From Phlegmacium glaucopus (taxonomy: Eukaryota > Basidiomycota > Agaricomycetes > Agaricales > Cortinariaceae): 10,998 nucleotides of DNA. Below the pieces are notes generated by a model, which was not told where the DNA came from, searched no databases, and saw only the letters and a list, made by a program, of their open reading frames with translations. How positions within the stretch are numbered: position 1 is the first letter of the stretch; each line of letters starts with the position of its first letter. Location of the stretch: positions 1 to 10,998 of the forward strand of contig MU130496.1 of assembly GCA_015039465.1 (NCBI GenBank), in the 5' to 3' direction. A program made the translations under genes and the position numbers. Of the stretch, positions 1 to 9,183 are shown piece by piece.

Positions 1-435
1 ATGAGTCGACCGATGAGGGCCGAGGCCTCGCAAAGAAGGAATAGTGGAGAACTCGAATAGAAATTGAAGATAAAGTGTGCGTTAGTTGCCCAATGCGTCC
101 GGCGCGAAGAGATGTGACAAGAGATGGGATAGACCGATTAAGAAAATTTGACGCGAAACACCGACTTTTGTTACCAATTAAATGGGAACCCATGTTAGAA
201 GCCCCATTGATTTGTTAGGTCCCGGAGTCAATAGTAGGTGAGCCCTCATCCTTGACCGACGGAAGTCCATGACCTTAGCAAGCACATTAGTTTTCTATAC
301 TACTGATTGTAAAGGGGGTCGGGCTAACATTGCACTCGCATAGCCTGGGATTTGATTCCCTCCAATCGGACCATACCTATTTATTACCGTTACCATTCCA
401 GGACCTAAAGCATTGGAGAAGTTATTGAATATACA
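1..435. repeat. Left arm of a 435-base mirror repeat
   Basis: Base i of this arm equals base 9977-i of the same strand, letter for letter and without complementing. I compared all 435 positions: 433 agree, with mismatches at 96 (c against t at 9881) and 180 (a against c at 9797), and no gaps. Agreement stops sharply after 435/9542. Block C must be text-reversed to make sense (see 10290-10850), so this arm is probably the correctly written copy. No convincing gene lies in it. Its other strand is rich in C and T and would end in an ATG just outside the left edge, as a fungal promoter would. Confidence 0.95.
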
Positions 436-989
436 GTCACATTGGAAGAAATACAGCACACACCTTCTCTTGAGCGTAACCAAGTCTGCCATGTCCAATG
501 GTCCTGGGGATTTTAAGTGATCGATGTGTTAGGGACAACGAGATTCCATACGGGAGTCACTGGAAGGTCACCGGTCAGCCCTTTTCGGTACTGACATAGA
601 TACATAGCAATGGAGCGGCAGTATTTCACCAAAGAAATCCTCACCTAAACGATTCGCTCGAATTGAATTGAGCCATCTCTCTTCATGTTAGAAATAACCT
701 GAAGATTGTTTTTACCACTTGAACTGCCAGGCCATTATTAACGTTACATTGAAGTCCAAACTTGGAAGAGTTAGTATCCCATAGTCAGACCATAAGATTC
801 GTATTTACCGAAGGAACAACGAGTCTCATACACTAGTAGAACGACACAATGTTGCTGTGGCTGGTGACCGCGAGCATAACTGTAACTTAATGGAGAGCCA
901 CAAAGGCAACTACACGTGACGTTGTGATTTTTTTATTATATATTCGAGTTGGTCTCGACCCTTATATTCACCACCAAAAGTTCGCCACC
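436..989. other. Upstream region without a gene
   Basis: No open frame here has family resemblance or plausible splicing on either strand. The right end is the 5' flank of the F-box gene at 990. The left end is where the mirror arm stops. I see no tRNA, repeat array or further coding signal. Confidence 0.6.
913..943 (+). promoter_or_regulatory. Possible promoter: CACGTG box and TATA-like stretch
   Basis: A palindromic CACGTG E-box (913-918), directly followed by ACGT, lies 72 bases before the ATG at 990. A TATATAT-like stretch at about 938-943 lies roughly 47 bases before it. CACGTG is the binding site of fungal bHLH factors of the Cbf1 type. The assignment rests only on sequence and position, and a six-base match can occur by chance. 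Confidence 0.35.
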
Positions 990-2276
990 ATGTTCGACTC
1001 CACGGAACCTTTTCTTCCTTTCGACGTTATTGAATACATTGTCGACATCTACATCGAAGACTTGGATAACGCGGACTATCTCCAAAATGTGAAAGCGCTT
1101 TCATTGACAGGCCCACTTTTTCTGCATTTGTGCAGGAGCCATATGTTTTACTCCATCGACATAATCATTACCAATTCCTCACATTATTCAGATACTACCG
1201 AGGCGTTCGGAGAGCTTCTCTCAACCACACCCGAAATTGCGAGATATATCCGTGATCTGAAAATTTACATCGCAGAACCCAACATCAAGTCCACACACTT
1301 TTTTTCCCAAGTTCCACAACAGCTAACTGCATTGCTATCGCTTAGAGTTTCAAACTCCGATTTGGACTGGAACCTTGTTTCGTCTTCTATGCAGCGTTCA
1401 ATTCTGGATCTCATGCATCTTCCGACACTTAGGTATCTCTGCGTGGGACGGATGGAAAATTTCCTCGTTTCCAATCTCATCCCCTGTTCCAATCTCAGAC
1501 GCCTTTTCGTCAGGCAGTTTAGCACTGTCAGTGAAGATGCAGATGCAGATGACGGTACAGCATCTTCACTGTGCCACAAGCCACTACAATTTCGGATGTT
1601 TCATCTACACACGAAAAGTTTGCAAGACCTGAGTTTGCTGGAAGCAAAGTTTTCAGACGGACGGCCAATCCTGGACTTCACTGTTATGGAGAGGTTATTC
1701 ATCAACTTTGACTGGCCAGGCGCTGCCGTTCCGCTTCGAGAAATTTTTAAAAGGTCCCGGGAACTTCGAGATATCCACCTGGAAGGTAATGATATATCGA
1801 ATACTCGGTTTACTGGCTGGTACTCATGACATTGGTTTTCTGTAGTTAACCATACCTCCTTCCGAGCCCTCGAGTTCGCTACGGCGATCGCGCCATGCCT
1901 AGAAACACTAAGACGAGTGTGTTTGGATATAATTGCCCGTGAAACGCCAAATGATCCACTGGTAGGGCTTTGTGATGAGCTGGAAGACATCTCGGGAAAG
2001 AACATACTGGAATCTATCGAACTTGAAATCACGCTATTGATTGATGAGGATCATCCGTTAAGTGATGATTGGGCCAGACTGGAGAATATACTGCTCAAAC
2101 CTGGATGGCCAATGTTGAAGCGGGTTTTTCTTATTATTGGCATTCATGCTGACTTTTGGGACGGCTATGCCAGAGCTATGGCGAACCTGCTGAGAGCACA
2201 CTTCACTGGTTTGAAATCAAGCAAGACCTTTGATTTTCAGCTTTCAGTACAAGAAGAATGGAGGTTATTTATGTAG
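990..2276 (+). CDS. F-box domain protein, agaricomycete family (copy 1, intact)
   Basis: Probable substrate-recognition subunit of an SCF ubiquitin ligase; the substrate cannot be inferred. The start at 990 sits in a perfect GCCACCATG context; the open frame extends upstream to 924, but those codons lack family resemblance. Exon 1 is 990-1785. A 60-nt intron, 1786-1845, starts GTAATG, ends CTGTAG and contains an in-frame TGA. Exon 2 is 1846-2276, giving 408 residues in one frame. Residues about 6-52 have the F-box pattern (LPFDVIEYIVD, then ALSLTGPLFLHLCRSHMFYSI). The rest has regularly spaced Leu-rich segments (LMHLPTLRYL, SLLEAKFS) as in the leucine-rich halves of this family, with an acidic linker (EDADADDG). 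The paralogue at 8225-9183 has the intron at the same place and phase, which supports the splice model. It converges on the gene at 2503-5346. Confidence 0.85.
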
Positions 2277-2502
2277 ATATTTGTGTATCCTGTTTGCTCC
2301 AAGCTTTAGAGGCTTTAGGAAGGAGCACAGTCACTGTATACGAAGATAAAAAATTTCTATAGACGTATTTACCTCAGAACTTTTATATCAATTATTGGCC
2401 TAATCTCATAGAGGGTGGTTACCAGTCTGAGCCGGAACATCCAGTTACAGTAATGTAGCAGCCTCTACATGGTTCATATAATTTGAAGAGCCAACAATGA
2501 TT
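2277..2502. other. Convergent intergenic region shared with the second copy
   Basis: These are the 226 bases between the stops of two converging genes. Much of it recurs at 9184-9540 behind the truncated F-box copy, for example TTACCTCAGAACTTTTATAT and GAGCCAACAATGATTTCAGG. It presumably holds both polyadenylation regions, but I see no strong signal to place them. Confidence 0.6.
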
Positions 2503-5346
2503 TCAGGAAATCAACAACCAAGGTAACAGCCGCTCCAACAGGACTATTGCAAGACCACCGTCACCTTTCGTCATTTGCTGGGGAGAGGGTGGTAATGGCA
2601 AGGAAGGTGAAGGTGAAGGAGCCAAATCAACCCTGTAGATCGTCGATACATACGATTCTTCCAAATCTTAAAGAAAAGGAGAAAGAAAGATAAATGAATA
2701 TCGAGTGGATTTGAAGAAAACATGAAACCAAAGTCACCTCTTGGCGCCAGCGCAACGAACATATCTCCATTCGGGAATGCTAAAAAGCGGTTAAATCAAT
2801 CAGTATTTGCCGCAATACCAAAGACACAAATTGAGGAAAAACGCACAACGGTACATCCCCATCTTCAAATCCTGCTCATACTCTCTCTCCCATTTATCCA
2901 TCATCCTCTTCCTCTCCTTCTTCTCTTTCCTACTTGGCTCAAACCCCAAGCCCGCACCTGCCCCTCCGATCCCTACCTCACCACCAGTACCAGCACCACC
3001 ACCATGACCCCCACCCACCACATTTGCTCGGCCTCCTGCTCCGAGCAACTTACATGGCCAGGTAGGGTTCCAATTGAGATATAGACCGGTGTCGGACATC
3101 ATGAGGCAGCTTACTTCGTTCAGCCAGGAAGGGTTAGAAAAGTATGGGATTCGGAAGATGGAAAGTTTCGGGGGTGTTGGATGATTGAGACATAGTGCAC
3201 TGGCATCCTTGGACGTGGCGTTCGAGGACTGGGAATGAAGCGGCGAGGAAGGGATAGTAGGTATGACTACATATACCGCGTTTGACTACATGGATCAACC
3301 AAAAATGTCAGTCTGTAAGCGAAACGAAAAGGAAAACAAAGGTCCAGAGACTGACAGTAACAACCCCAATCCTGCCATCCTCATACGCCAAATACACACT
3401 CCTTGATGCCGAAGCCGGGCCAAGCTGGACATCCAGGGTATTTTCAAATATCCCTTTCTCTTTCTCATATTGTTCACGCCGCTCGCGAGCTTCGCGCCGA
3501 ACACGACGGTTTTCGCGGCGCCGAGTCGCTGACGATCGTTTTTTTTGTTGTTCTGGGCTTTTTTGAGAAGTGACGGTGGAGGTTGAAGCTACTGTGGTAA
3601 GAGTGGAAGCTGCTATCCTTGTACCGGGAACAGTAGGCAGAGAAAGCTTTAGAGAGGGAGGCGAAAGGGGTTCAGAGAGGAGAGCCTCGAAGTGGTGTAT
3701 GATTACCAGCCTGGAGCCGCCTAAGAGAGCAACGAGGTGCTTGCCGTCACTTGATACATGGACTGATAAAAAGATAGGAATTGAGTGAATGAAGAAAGGA
3801 GTAGTACAGAGATAAACATGCCAGCGATAAACTCATCAATCACCCTCCTCGCACTTGAATATAGCTCAAAACTACCAATAGGCAGCCTAGTCGTAGCCAA
3901 CATCCTCACAACCTCTCTTCCCTCCTCTTTAGCCTCTGCATAAGTATCCCTCTCCTCGACGTCATTACGCCCGATGCCATTCCCAACACCAACCCCCATA
4001 TTCGACGCCACTTCCCATCTCCACCTCCCATATCTCCACCTCGTAGAAGGTATGTCCAACACACAGTTCCCGGTCGCACGAGAGAAGACGCGCAAGAGGT
4101 TCCCACCTACAAAGAAGAGGTGTCGTGGGGAGATGTCGACGTATCGGACACGGCCTAGGAATTGGGGCACGGTGTTGGTGTCTTGGTCTTCTTCTTCTTC
4201 TTCGCCTTGCCTTCCACCGCCGCCAGGTTGAATAACTTGTATACCCTCCACAGTCTCCAGTAGCGTTCCCGTCCTCACATCCCACACGAACGCTTTCTCC
4301 AGACCCGCTACCAATAGGTGAGGATAGACACAACGGAAGGCGCTGGTGGGCTCAGGCATGTGCAGGACAGCGTGTGGGGTGAAGTGGGCTTTGAAATTTG
4401 CGAGTTCTGCAGGGGCGGCAGATGAAGAGGAGGGAAGAGGGCTCGATCTGGTGAGATGGGAAATGTAGTCCATTACATGGAGTTGGCGTTCGTCTGGGGA
4501 AGAGGCTGGGTCGATTTCAAATTCGGGTTCAATTTGAAGTGCATCTGCAGCGCCACCATGGCTGGTTGTGTGAGGTGGGATAGGGATCTCTGCCGTGCGC
4601 CTCCACACCTCCTTGTTCCCGTCATCACGGTTGAATATCATGAATCCCCCGTCGTATTCGAGGTGGACAAATCCAGGGACATACCACTATAAAGTGAACA
4701 TTCGATAAATTCATAAACCAAGAAAGATGAGAAACAGAATATACCACAGGCAACTCCCAGAGTACCACGTCTGTTTCCAAATCCCTCACTATCAAACCAC
4801 CTACCTCCGTCGTCGTCATTGTGATTCCCACTTTTTCATCCACCTTGAAACGGAGCACTTTGGAGTGGTGCGTCGATTCCGATTCTGGCTCTGGTTGTTG
4901 CGTTTGGGCTGAGCTTGACGGAGGGCGGGGCGAAGGTACCACGCGAGACGGCGCACGACCTGCCCAAGCTCTTTGAATCATCTTACGTCGTTTACCTGTG
5001 TAGAATATGCTTATCAGTATGTAAAAAAGAAATGGGAACAAGACATCGTACAAAAGTCCTTCCAATCCGACACACCGAACATTGCCCTGCTCGAGTAGAG
5101 CACTTTCCCCACGTCAACCGGTGGTCCGCCTTGCCTAGGACCAAGCTTCTCAAACAATACCGTCGGACTAGGACTATACCCTTCCAAAAACGCCGCCTGT
5201 CGATAGATTGTTTCTTTGTTCGTATCGATGAAGTCGTACCACTCGCGGTCAACTGTGAGAAGTGCCGAGAGCGTAGAAAGGGGAAGATAGGAAAGAACAT
5301 GATTCGTTATTTCTGTTGGGAGTTCTGTCGGAAACATTCTGACCAT
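2503..5346 (-). CDS. F-box protein with propeller-like C-terminal part, seven exons
   Basis: Probable SCF adaptor. Exons: 5346-5052, 4995-4745, 4686-3822, 3762-3356, 3285-2850, 2779-2738, 2666-2503; introns of 56, 58, 59, 70, 70 and 71 nt; 2460 coding bases, 819 residues. Residues about 4-45 form the F-box (FPTELPTEITNHVLSYLPLS), followed by WKDFCKRRKMIQRAW, usual for this agaricomycete family. Residues 150-606 carry propeller-like strands: IVRDLETDVVLWELP, HLLVAGLEKAFVWDVRTG, VDISPRHLFFVGGNLLRVFS, HVSSDGKHLVALLGGSRLVI, YLAYEDGRIGVVT. Residues about 548-573 are a very basic, probably coiled insert (TRRRENRRVRREARERR). A Gly-rich stretch follows MSDTGLYLNWNPTWP; exon 7 encodes DLEESYVSTIYRVDLAPSPS. 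Intron 3 must be a GC-AG intron to keep frame. The donor of intron 5 is uncertain (2849 or 2854), and ATG 5335-5337 is an alternative start with better context. Exons 1-5 are firm; 6-7 rest on frame continuity and the block C paralogue. Confidence 0.8.
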
Positions 5347-5576
5347 CCAGAGAAAGGAAGGGATGGAATCGATAGCCAAGATGATCGATAAAGCAGCGCA
5401 GGTGTTGGCAAAGCCATGAGCCTACCCACGTGCTCAGAAACGAGGAGAAAGCGTGATCATTGCATAAAGTTTAATATGATAGTCATTCGCCAGAGCAACG
5501 CTCGCCTTTTGGGTGTCTTTCTGTGCGCTGAACTAGCCAGGGTTCTTTGTAAACCCCTCTTTTTTTGTTTGGTCAC
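5347..5576. other. Upstream region of the seven-exon gene, no further gene seen
   Basis: This is the 5' flank of the minus-strand F-box gene. Open frames crossing it are not family-like and use weak starts; the frame continuing upstream of 5346 begins only at a TTG. Apart from the CACGTG box I see nothing to annotate. Confidence 0.5.
5427..5432 (-). promoter_or_regulatory. CACGTG box upstream of the seven-exon F-box gene
   Basis: The palindrome CACGTG lies 80 bases upstream of the ATG at 5346, nearly the same distance as the CACGTG before the F-box gene at 990 (72 bases). It could be a bHLH-factor site. Position and shared spacing are the only support. Confidence 0.3.
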
Positions 5577-5725
5577 GAGCTTGACAGAGGCGGGCGGGGC
5601 GAAGGTACCACGCGAGACAGCGCACGACCTGCCCAAGTTTTTTTGAATCATCTTACGTCGTTTATCTGTGTAGAGCATGCATATTAGTAAAGAAAAAAAT
5701 AAATGGGAACAATATATCGTACAAA
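5577..5725 (-). pseudogene. Partial duplicate of exon 2/intron 1 of the neighbouring F-box gene
   Basis: This stretch repeats 4911-5055 in the same orientation, from the GAGCTTGAC start through the KRRKMIQ codons, the intron 1 acceptor and the donor GTACGAT. Relative to the functional copy, the A-run after ATTCA is one base longer, shifting the frame so that RAWAGR is lost. There is no F-box coding sequence on its 5' side; homology stops at the old splice donor. It is a broken tandem fragment lying about 670 bases from its source and is not expected to make a protein. Confidence 0.8.
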
Positions 5726-5940
5726 TGTGGCTCTAGCAGCTTGACCAGCAATATATGTAGTATTCACAATGGGTTTCGTGGGATACAAAAGATGCCTCAG
5801 TTGTTGATTTGATGAGCAGGAACTAGAGAAAGCCCTTGTAAGAAGAATGGATCCGATCCGTGTCGTGTGTGCGACTCCGGTTGCAGGAAAGGTCCAATGA
5901 CAAGGCCTCATTGAGACTGCACTGAAGAAACAAAATTTGA
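5726..5940. other. Unassigned stretch between the duplicate fragment and block B
   Basis: The minus strand is open from 5911 through 5684, with a short Ser/Arg-rich N-terminal part (TRAFSSSCSSNQQLR) that runs into the copied splice donor near 5725. I do not recognise a family. It may be the leading exon of a chimeric fragment or a chance frame. The end towards 5940 is where natural reading appears to switch to the reversed block, but the exact base cannot be fixed by eye. Confidence 0.3.
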
Positions 5941-6003
5941 ATTGTACACCGAGGGAGGGGCAGGGGAGTCGTGTGTAGAGACTCGTTGAGGTAGGAAAGT
6001 TGA

Positions 6004-6727
6004 TACCGGCTATTAACGTGGTGGGTCGACCTTGTTCGTCAACGACATAACGTTCGAGTCCTGTAATTCTTGGTTCGTTTTAAGTTAGTTCAAAACTGTT
6101 ACAAATTAGTTGAACAATGTCGGTTACATGTTGGTGGACATGGTGTTGTTCTTCAAGGAAACGTGTGGTTCTCGTATGGATCCTAAGTAAGGTGCTCTGA
6201 CCGTGAGGACTACCTTAAACTGTCCCCTACTAGGTCTCCTTACCGTAAGGAGGTAAGTACGGTTTGTATATAGTCCGAGACAGGACTACTTAAAAGGCTA
6301 CTCGTTTGGTTTTAATAGACCCGAGACAGGATATACTTCAGGTCTTCTCGTAGCTTTACCTGTCGGTCTCAGAATACAACCCTTTGTCTATTAGGGTCTA
6401 ACTGAGCGAAGGACCTAACCTTACTGAAGACTCTACTGAAGTTTTTCCTTAAAACAGACCATTTACGGTTGAGTCAACGGTAGTTGTCTAATCTCAGCTG
6501 ACCCATGAAGGTTTTTTTGACCAGGAACCTTCTGATATATCTACTCAAGGTTCTGGACTAGTGTCTAAGGTCTATGTGCCTAGGTTTTTGGTAGTATCAT
6601 TTCAAAACTTCTCCGGACTTGTGGGTTTAAGTCTTGAGGTAAATGGTAACCGCCCTACAGGTGCCATCTTAAAAGTGAAACGGGAAACAGGAAGGTAGTA
6701 GCCAGTGCGTTAATTATTAGTAATACA
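6004..6727. mobile_element. Decayed Ty3/gypsy retrotransposon gag (readable only by complement without reversal)
   Basis: Taking the complement left to right, ATG at 6004 opens a frame that runs to the TGA at 6727 with three earlier TGA codons at 6229, 6430 and 6607. The N-terminal part is Gln-rich and probably coiled (LEQAVAVLQAQD), followed by a proline-rich linker (NVQPPVPQQEVP). The capsid-like part shows the agaricomycete gypsy gag pattern: SRGMAFLHSCQTYIRLCPDE, then DEQTKIIWALSYMKSRRA, then TIIVKF, a stop, RGLNTQIQN. At all three stops the family pattern suggests an Arg codon CGA changed to TGA. The frame degenerates after about 6640, and no protease, reverse transcriptase or integrase is seen. 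It is a dead gag fragment. Confidence 0.85.
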
Positions 6728-7880
6728 CTGCTATAACCATGAATGACACGTATAGATGTTTCATAACGACGGTAGCGTGACTTTTATCTGGTCGGACATG
6801 AGTACAACCTCTCTCTTCCCGATGGTTAATATTATATACGGAGGGAACAGTGAAAGAGTTTCCTACCTAGTTGGGTGACGTAACGAAACAGTGCTCTCTG
6901 ACCCTAACACTGTAACACAATGGCACTGTTTCCCGTAACTACCGCCGAACTCCGTTACATCGTCAGGAGCCGTCCACGAAACCCTCACTTGTCCTGCCCG
7001 TCCGGTTCTCCGTTCCAGACTCTAAAGTTCAAAAACAGACCTGTCCTTAAACACTAAGTCACGCTAAGAACAGGCCTAACGTGGATCCAAGGGTTTTAAA
7101 ACGGTTTTAAAAGGCTTTTATACAGACCTAACAACTGGATCGATAAAAAGCCGGGTTAAAAAGTCCGGTTAAAACAGGCCTAACCACCCAGTCCGGAGAA
7201 TCCCGAGCTTTTTATAGACATGACGAGAACGGACGGAGTTTTTTCGTGTTAAGATCGAATCTTACTCACATAGGATAACAGATGCTCATTTGCCCAGTTC
7301 TTACGGATTGACTCTCTACCCGGAAGAGGTTTAGAAACAAAATGTTTTTTAATAATAATAAAATTCAGGTCTTATTGTATGTTTTTTCTTTCTTTTTTAG
7401 TCTCCCCCTTAGTTTGGTCTGATGTGATATAATATCATATAAATCGTAGGAGTTTCAACAGGCCTATCCGTTGGATTGGATAGGATTAAAGGAGTTTGAA
7501 CAGACCTAAGGCCGTGACCGACGGATTTAAAAAAACCGTTTAGAACAGGCCTAACTACGGTCGACAGCCAGTTTTTTGGAGTTTAGGACAGGCCTAATAC
7601 GACTACTCTTCAAGTGTGCGACTACGGTTTGTTACCCGAAGTTTCTAGTTTCATGTTTACTTGGTACCTGTAGGGCGGTTGGAATGGGGTAACGGTGTTA
7701 CCGAAAAAAAAAAAAAAAAAAGAATAACATCCAAGAAACTCAAAAAAATAACAGGAAACACCGTTCGGTATACCATCTGTATATGACATTTACATTAATG
7801 ACCTCACACGATGAACCGGTACTACTGGTACTTGACTAGTTGACGATACTCTTTACACAATCCCGTTGACGCTACGACTG
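6728..7880. repeat. Non-coding repeat DNA with scattered AACAGGCCTAAC-like motifs (block B)
   Basis: No frame is convincing in any reading. The written motif AACAGGCCTAAC and variants (complement TTGTCCGGATTG) occur about seven times between 7066 and 7600, irregularly spaced, with runs of A/T such as GGTTTTAAAACGG between them. A run of 18 A lies at 7704-7721. A short piece at about 6780-6800 still resembles a later gag section in the complement reading (KIDQ). I see nothing else. Confidence 0.55.
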
Positions 7881-8198
7881 AATCAGTTCGATCGTCCCCT
7901 AGGTTTCAATTATTATAAAGTTTCCCTATAGATGTTCACTGAGTGGATCGTCCCCTAGGTTTCTCCTTTCCTACCCCTAGGGACGATCCGACTCCCCATA
8001 AATTCATGATTATACCTGTATTGCCTCTATATTTTATTTATTTCCTTACTATACTATTATTAATTAATTAATTAATTCTTCACCACACTATACTTTTTAT
8101 TTTTATTTTCTGCCTCGCTTGACCTCCCAGCCTCAGCCTTACCTCAATGCCTCATTGCCTCCACTCTCTTGCCTTGCTGGTAACTAATACATTAACAG
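7881..8198. mobile_element. LTR-like end of the retroelement (complement reading)
   Basis: In the complement read left to right there are two CTAGCAGGGGATCCAAAG-type repeats (near 7890 and 7948), an opposing GGGATCCCTGCTAG, then GGGGTATTTAAGTAC as a TATA-like box. A (TTAA)n tract (8059-8077 as written) and a GGAG/CGGA-rich stretch follow. The order resembles the 3' flank and promoter part of fungal gypsy LTRs. No second LTR is in the window, so the LTR borders cannot be defined. Confidence 0.4.
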
Positions 8199-8224
8199 AA
8201 AAAAAAAAAAAAAAAAAAAAAAAA
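8199..8224 (+). repeat. Run of 26 A at the junction between block B and the truncated F-box copy
   Basis: Twenty-six A in a row, directly followed by the first base homologous to the intact F-box gene (CCACAACAGCT, matching 1314 onwards). It marks the breakpoint. It could be a real homopolymer used as an insertion site or a low-complexity bridge where two pieces were joined. Confidence 0.85.
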
Positions 8225-9183
8225 CCACAACAGCTGACAAGCCTACAATCGCTTACAGTTTCGAATTCCTTTTATTCTGTACTGGACTGGAACCTTGTTT
8301 CGTCGTCTATGCACCGTTCACTTCTGGATCTCATGCATCTTCCGACACTTAACTATCTCCACCTGGGAAAGATGGAAAATTTCCTCATTTCCGATCTCAT
8401 CCCCTGTTCCAATCTCAAACATCTTTCCGTCGACGAACTTTCCATTGCCAGTGAAGATGGGGATGCAGATGACGGTGCAGCATCATCTTCACTATACCAC
8501 AAACCGCTGCAACCTCAGATGTTTGATCTACAAACATACAGTTTGGAAGACCTGAAATTGCTGGAATCAAAGTTTTCAGACGGACGGCCAATCCTGGACT
8601 TCACTGGTATGGAGAAGTTAGTCATCAACTTTCACTGGCCAGGTGCTGCCGTTCCACTTCAAGAAATCTTTAAAAGGTCTCGGGAACTTCGAGATATCCA
8701 CCTGAAAGGTAATGATATATTGAATACTTGGTTTACTGGCTGGTACTCATGACATATTTTTTTGTAGTTGACCATGCCTCCTTCCGAGCCCTGGAGTTCG
8801 CTACAACGATCGCGCCATGCCTAGAAACACTAAGACGAATGTGTTTAGATATAGATTCCAGTAAATCGTCAAACGATCCACTGGCAGGGCTTTGTGATGA
8901 GCTCGAAGATATCTTGGGAAAGAATAAACTGGAATCTATCGAACTTGAAATCACGCTATTGATTGACCAGGATTCCCGGTTAAGTGGTGATTGGGCCAGA
9001 CTGGAGAGGATACTGCTCAAACCTGGATGGCCAATGCTGAAGCAGGTTTTTCTCCTTGTCATCATTTACGCCAACTCTCGGGCGACCTATACCTGGGCCC
9101 TAAGGACCCTGCTGCCGGCACGCTTCGCTGGTTTAAGATCAAGCAAGGATTTTCGGTTTTCAATACGAGAAGAAAATTTTTAA
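8225..9183 (+). pseudogene. 5'-truncated paralogue of the F-box gene (copy 2)
   Basis: Matches the gene at 990-2276 from its residue 109 to the stop, with the F-box half missing. Exon 8225-8708, intron 8709-8767 (59 nt, GTAATG to TTTGTAG), exon 8768-9183, in one frame with a TAA stop. Shared segments include DWNLVSSSM, MHLPTL, KFSDGRPILDF, WPGAAVPL and IELEITLLID. Many differences are third-position or conservative, so it was probably under selection before truncation. The acidic linker has an extra Ser (AASSSLY). The open frame extends upstream through a poly-Lys encoded by the A-run and into retroelement-like DNA (to 8147); that is not a credible N terminus. If block B is a misplaced insertion, the missing 5' half may exist elsewhere in the genome. 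Confidence 0.8.

Larger units (their letters stand above)
5940..8198. other. Block B: segment written reversed without complementing
   Basis: Read as written or as reverse complement, these 2.2 kb are almost free of reading frames. Complemented base by base and read left to right, they give a Ty3/gypsy gag frame from 6004, then non-coding repeat DNA, then an LTR-like end with GGGGTATTTAAG. Such a reading has no physical meaning for one DNA molecule, so the text of this block is most likely reversed. The right edge is best placed at or before the A-run at 8199-8224; the left edge is uncertain, roughly 5915-5990. Confidence 0.85.

Noticed and set aside
295..498. Minus-strand open frame of 67 codons
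   Set aside because: Crosses the end of the mirror arm at 435, has no family resemblance and no conserved context.
1265..2032. Antisense frames opposite the F-box gene (minus 1265-1579 and 1601-2032), and similar ones opposite copy 2
   Set aside because: Shadows of the coding strand; the sense gene explains codon usage, splice sites and conservation between copies.
2722..3084. Plus-strand frame of 120 codons rich in Pro/Ser/Thr
   Set aside because: Antisense to exons 5-6 of the minus-strand F-box gene; the Pro-rich look comes from the Gly-rich sense segment.
4915..5391. Plus-strand frame of 158 codons
   Set aside because: Antisense to exon 1, intron 1 and exon 2 of the seven-exon gene; no family pattern.
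8059..8077. TTAATTAA-type tract as centromere or telomere repeat
   Set aside because: Only a short AT tract inside an LTR-like region; too few units.
8147..8224. N-terminal extension of the second F-box frame with a poly-Lys run
   Set aside because: Encoded by the 26-A junction and retroelement-like DNA; nothing comparable in copy 1.
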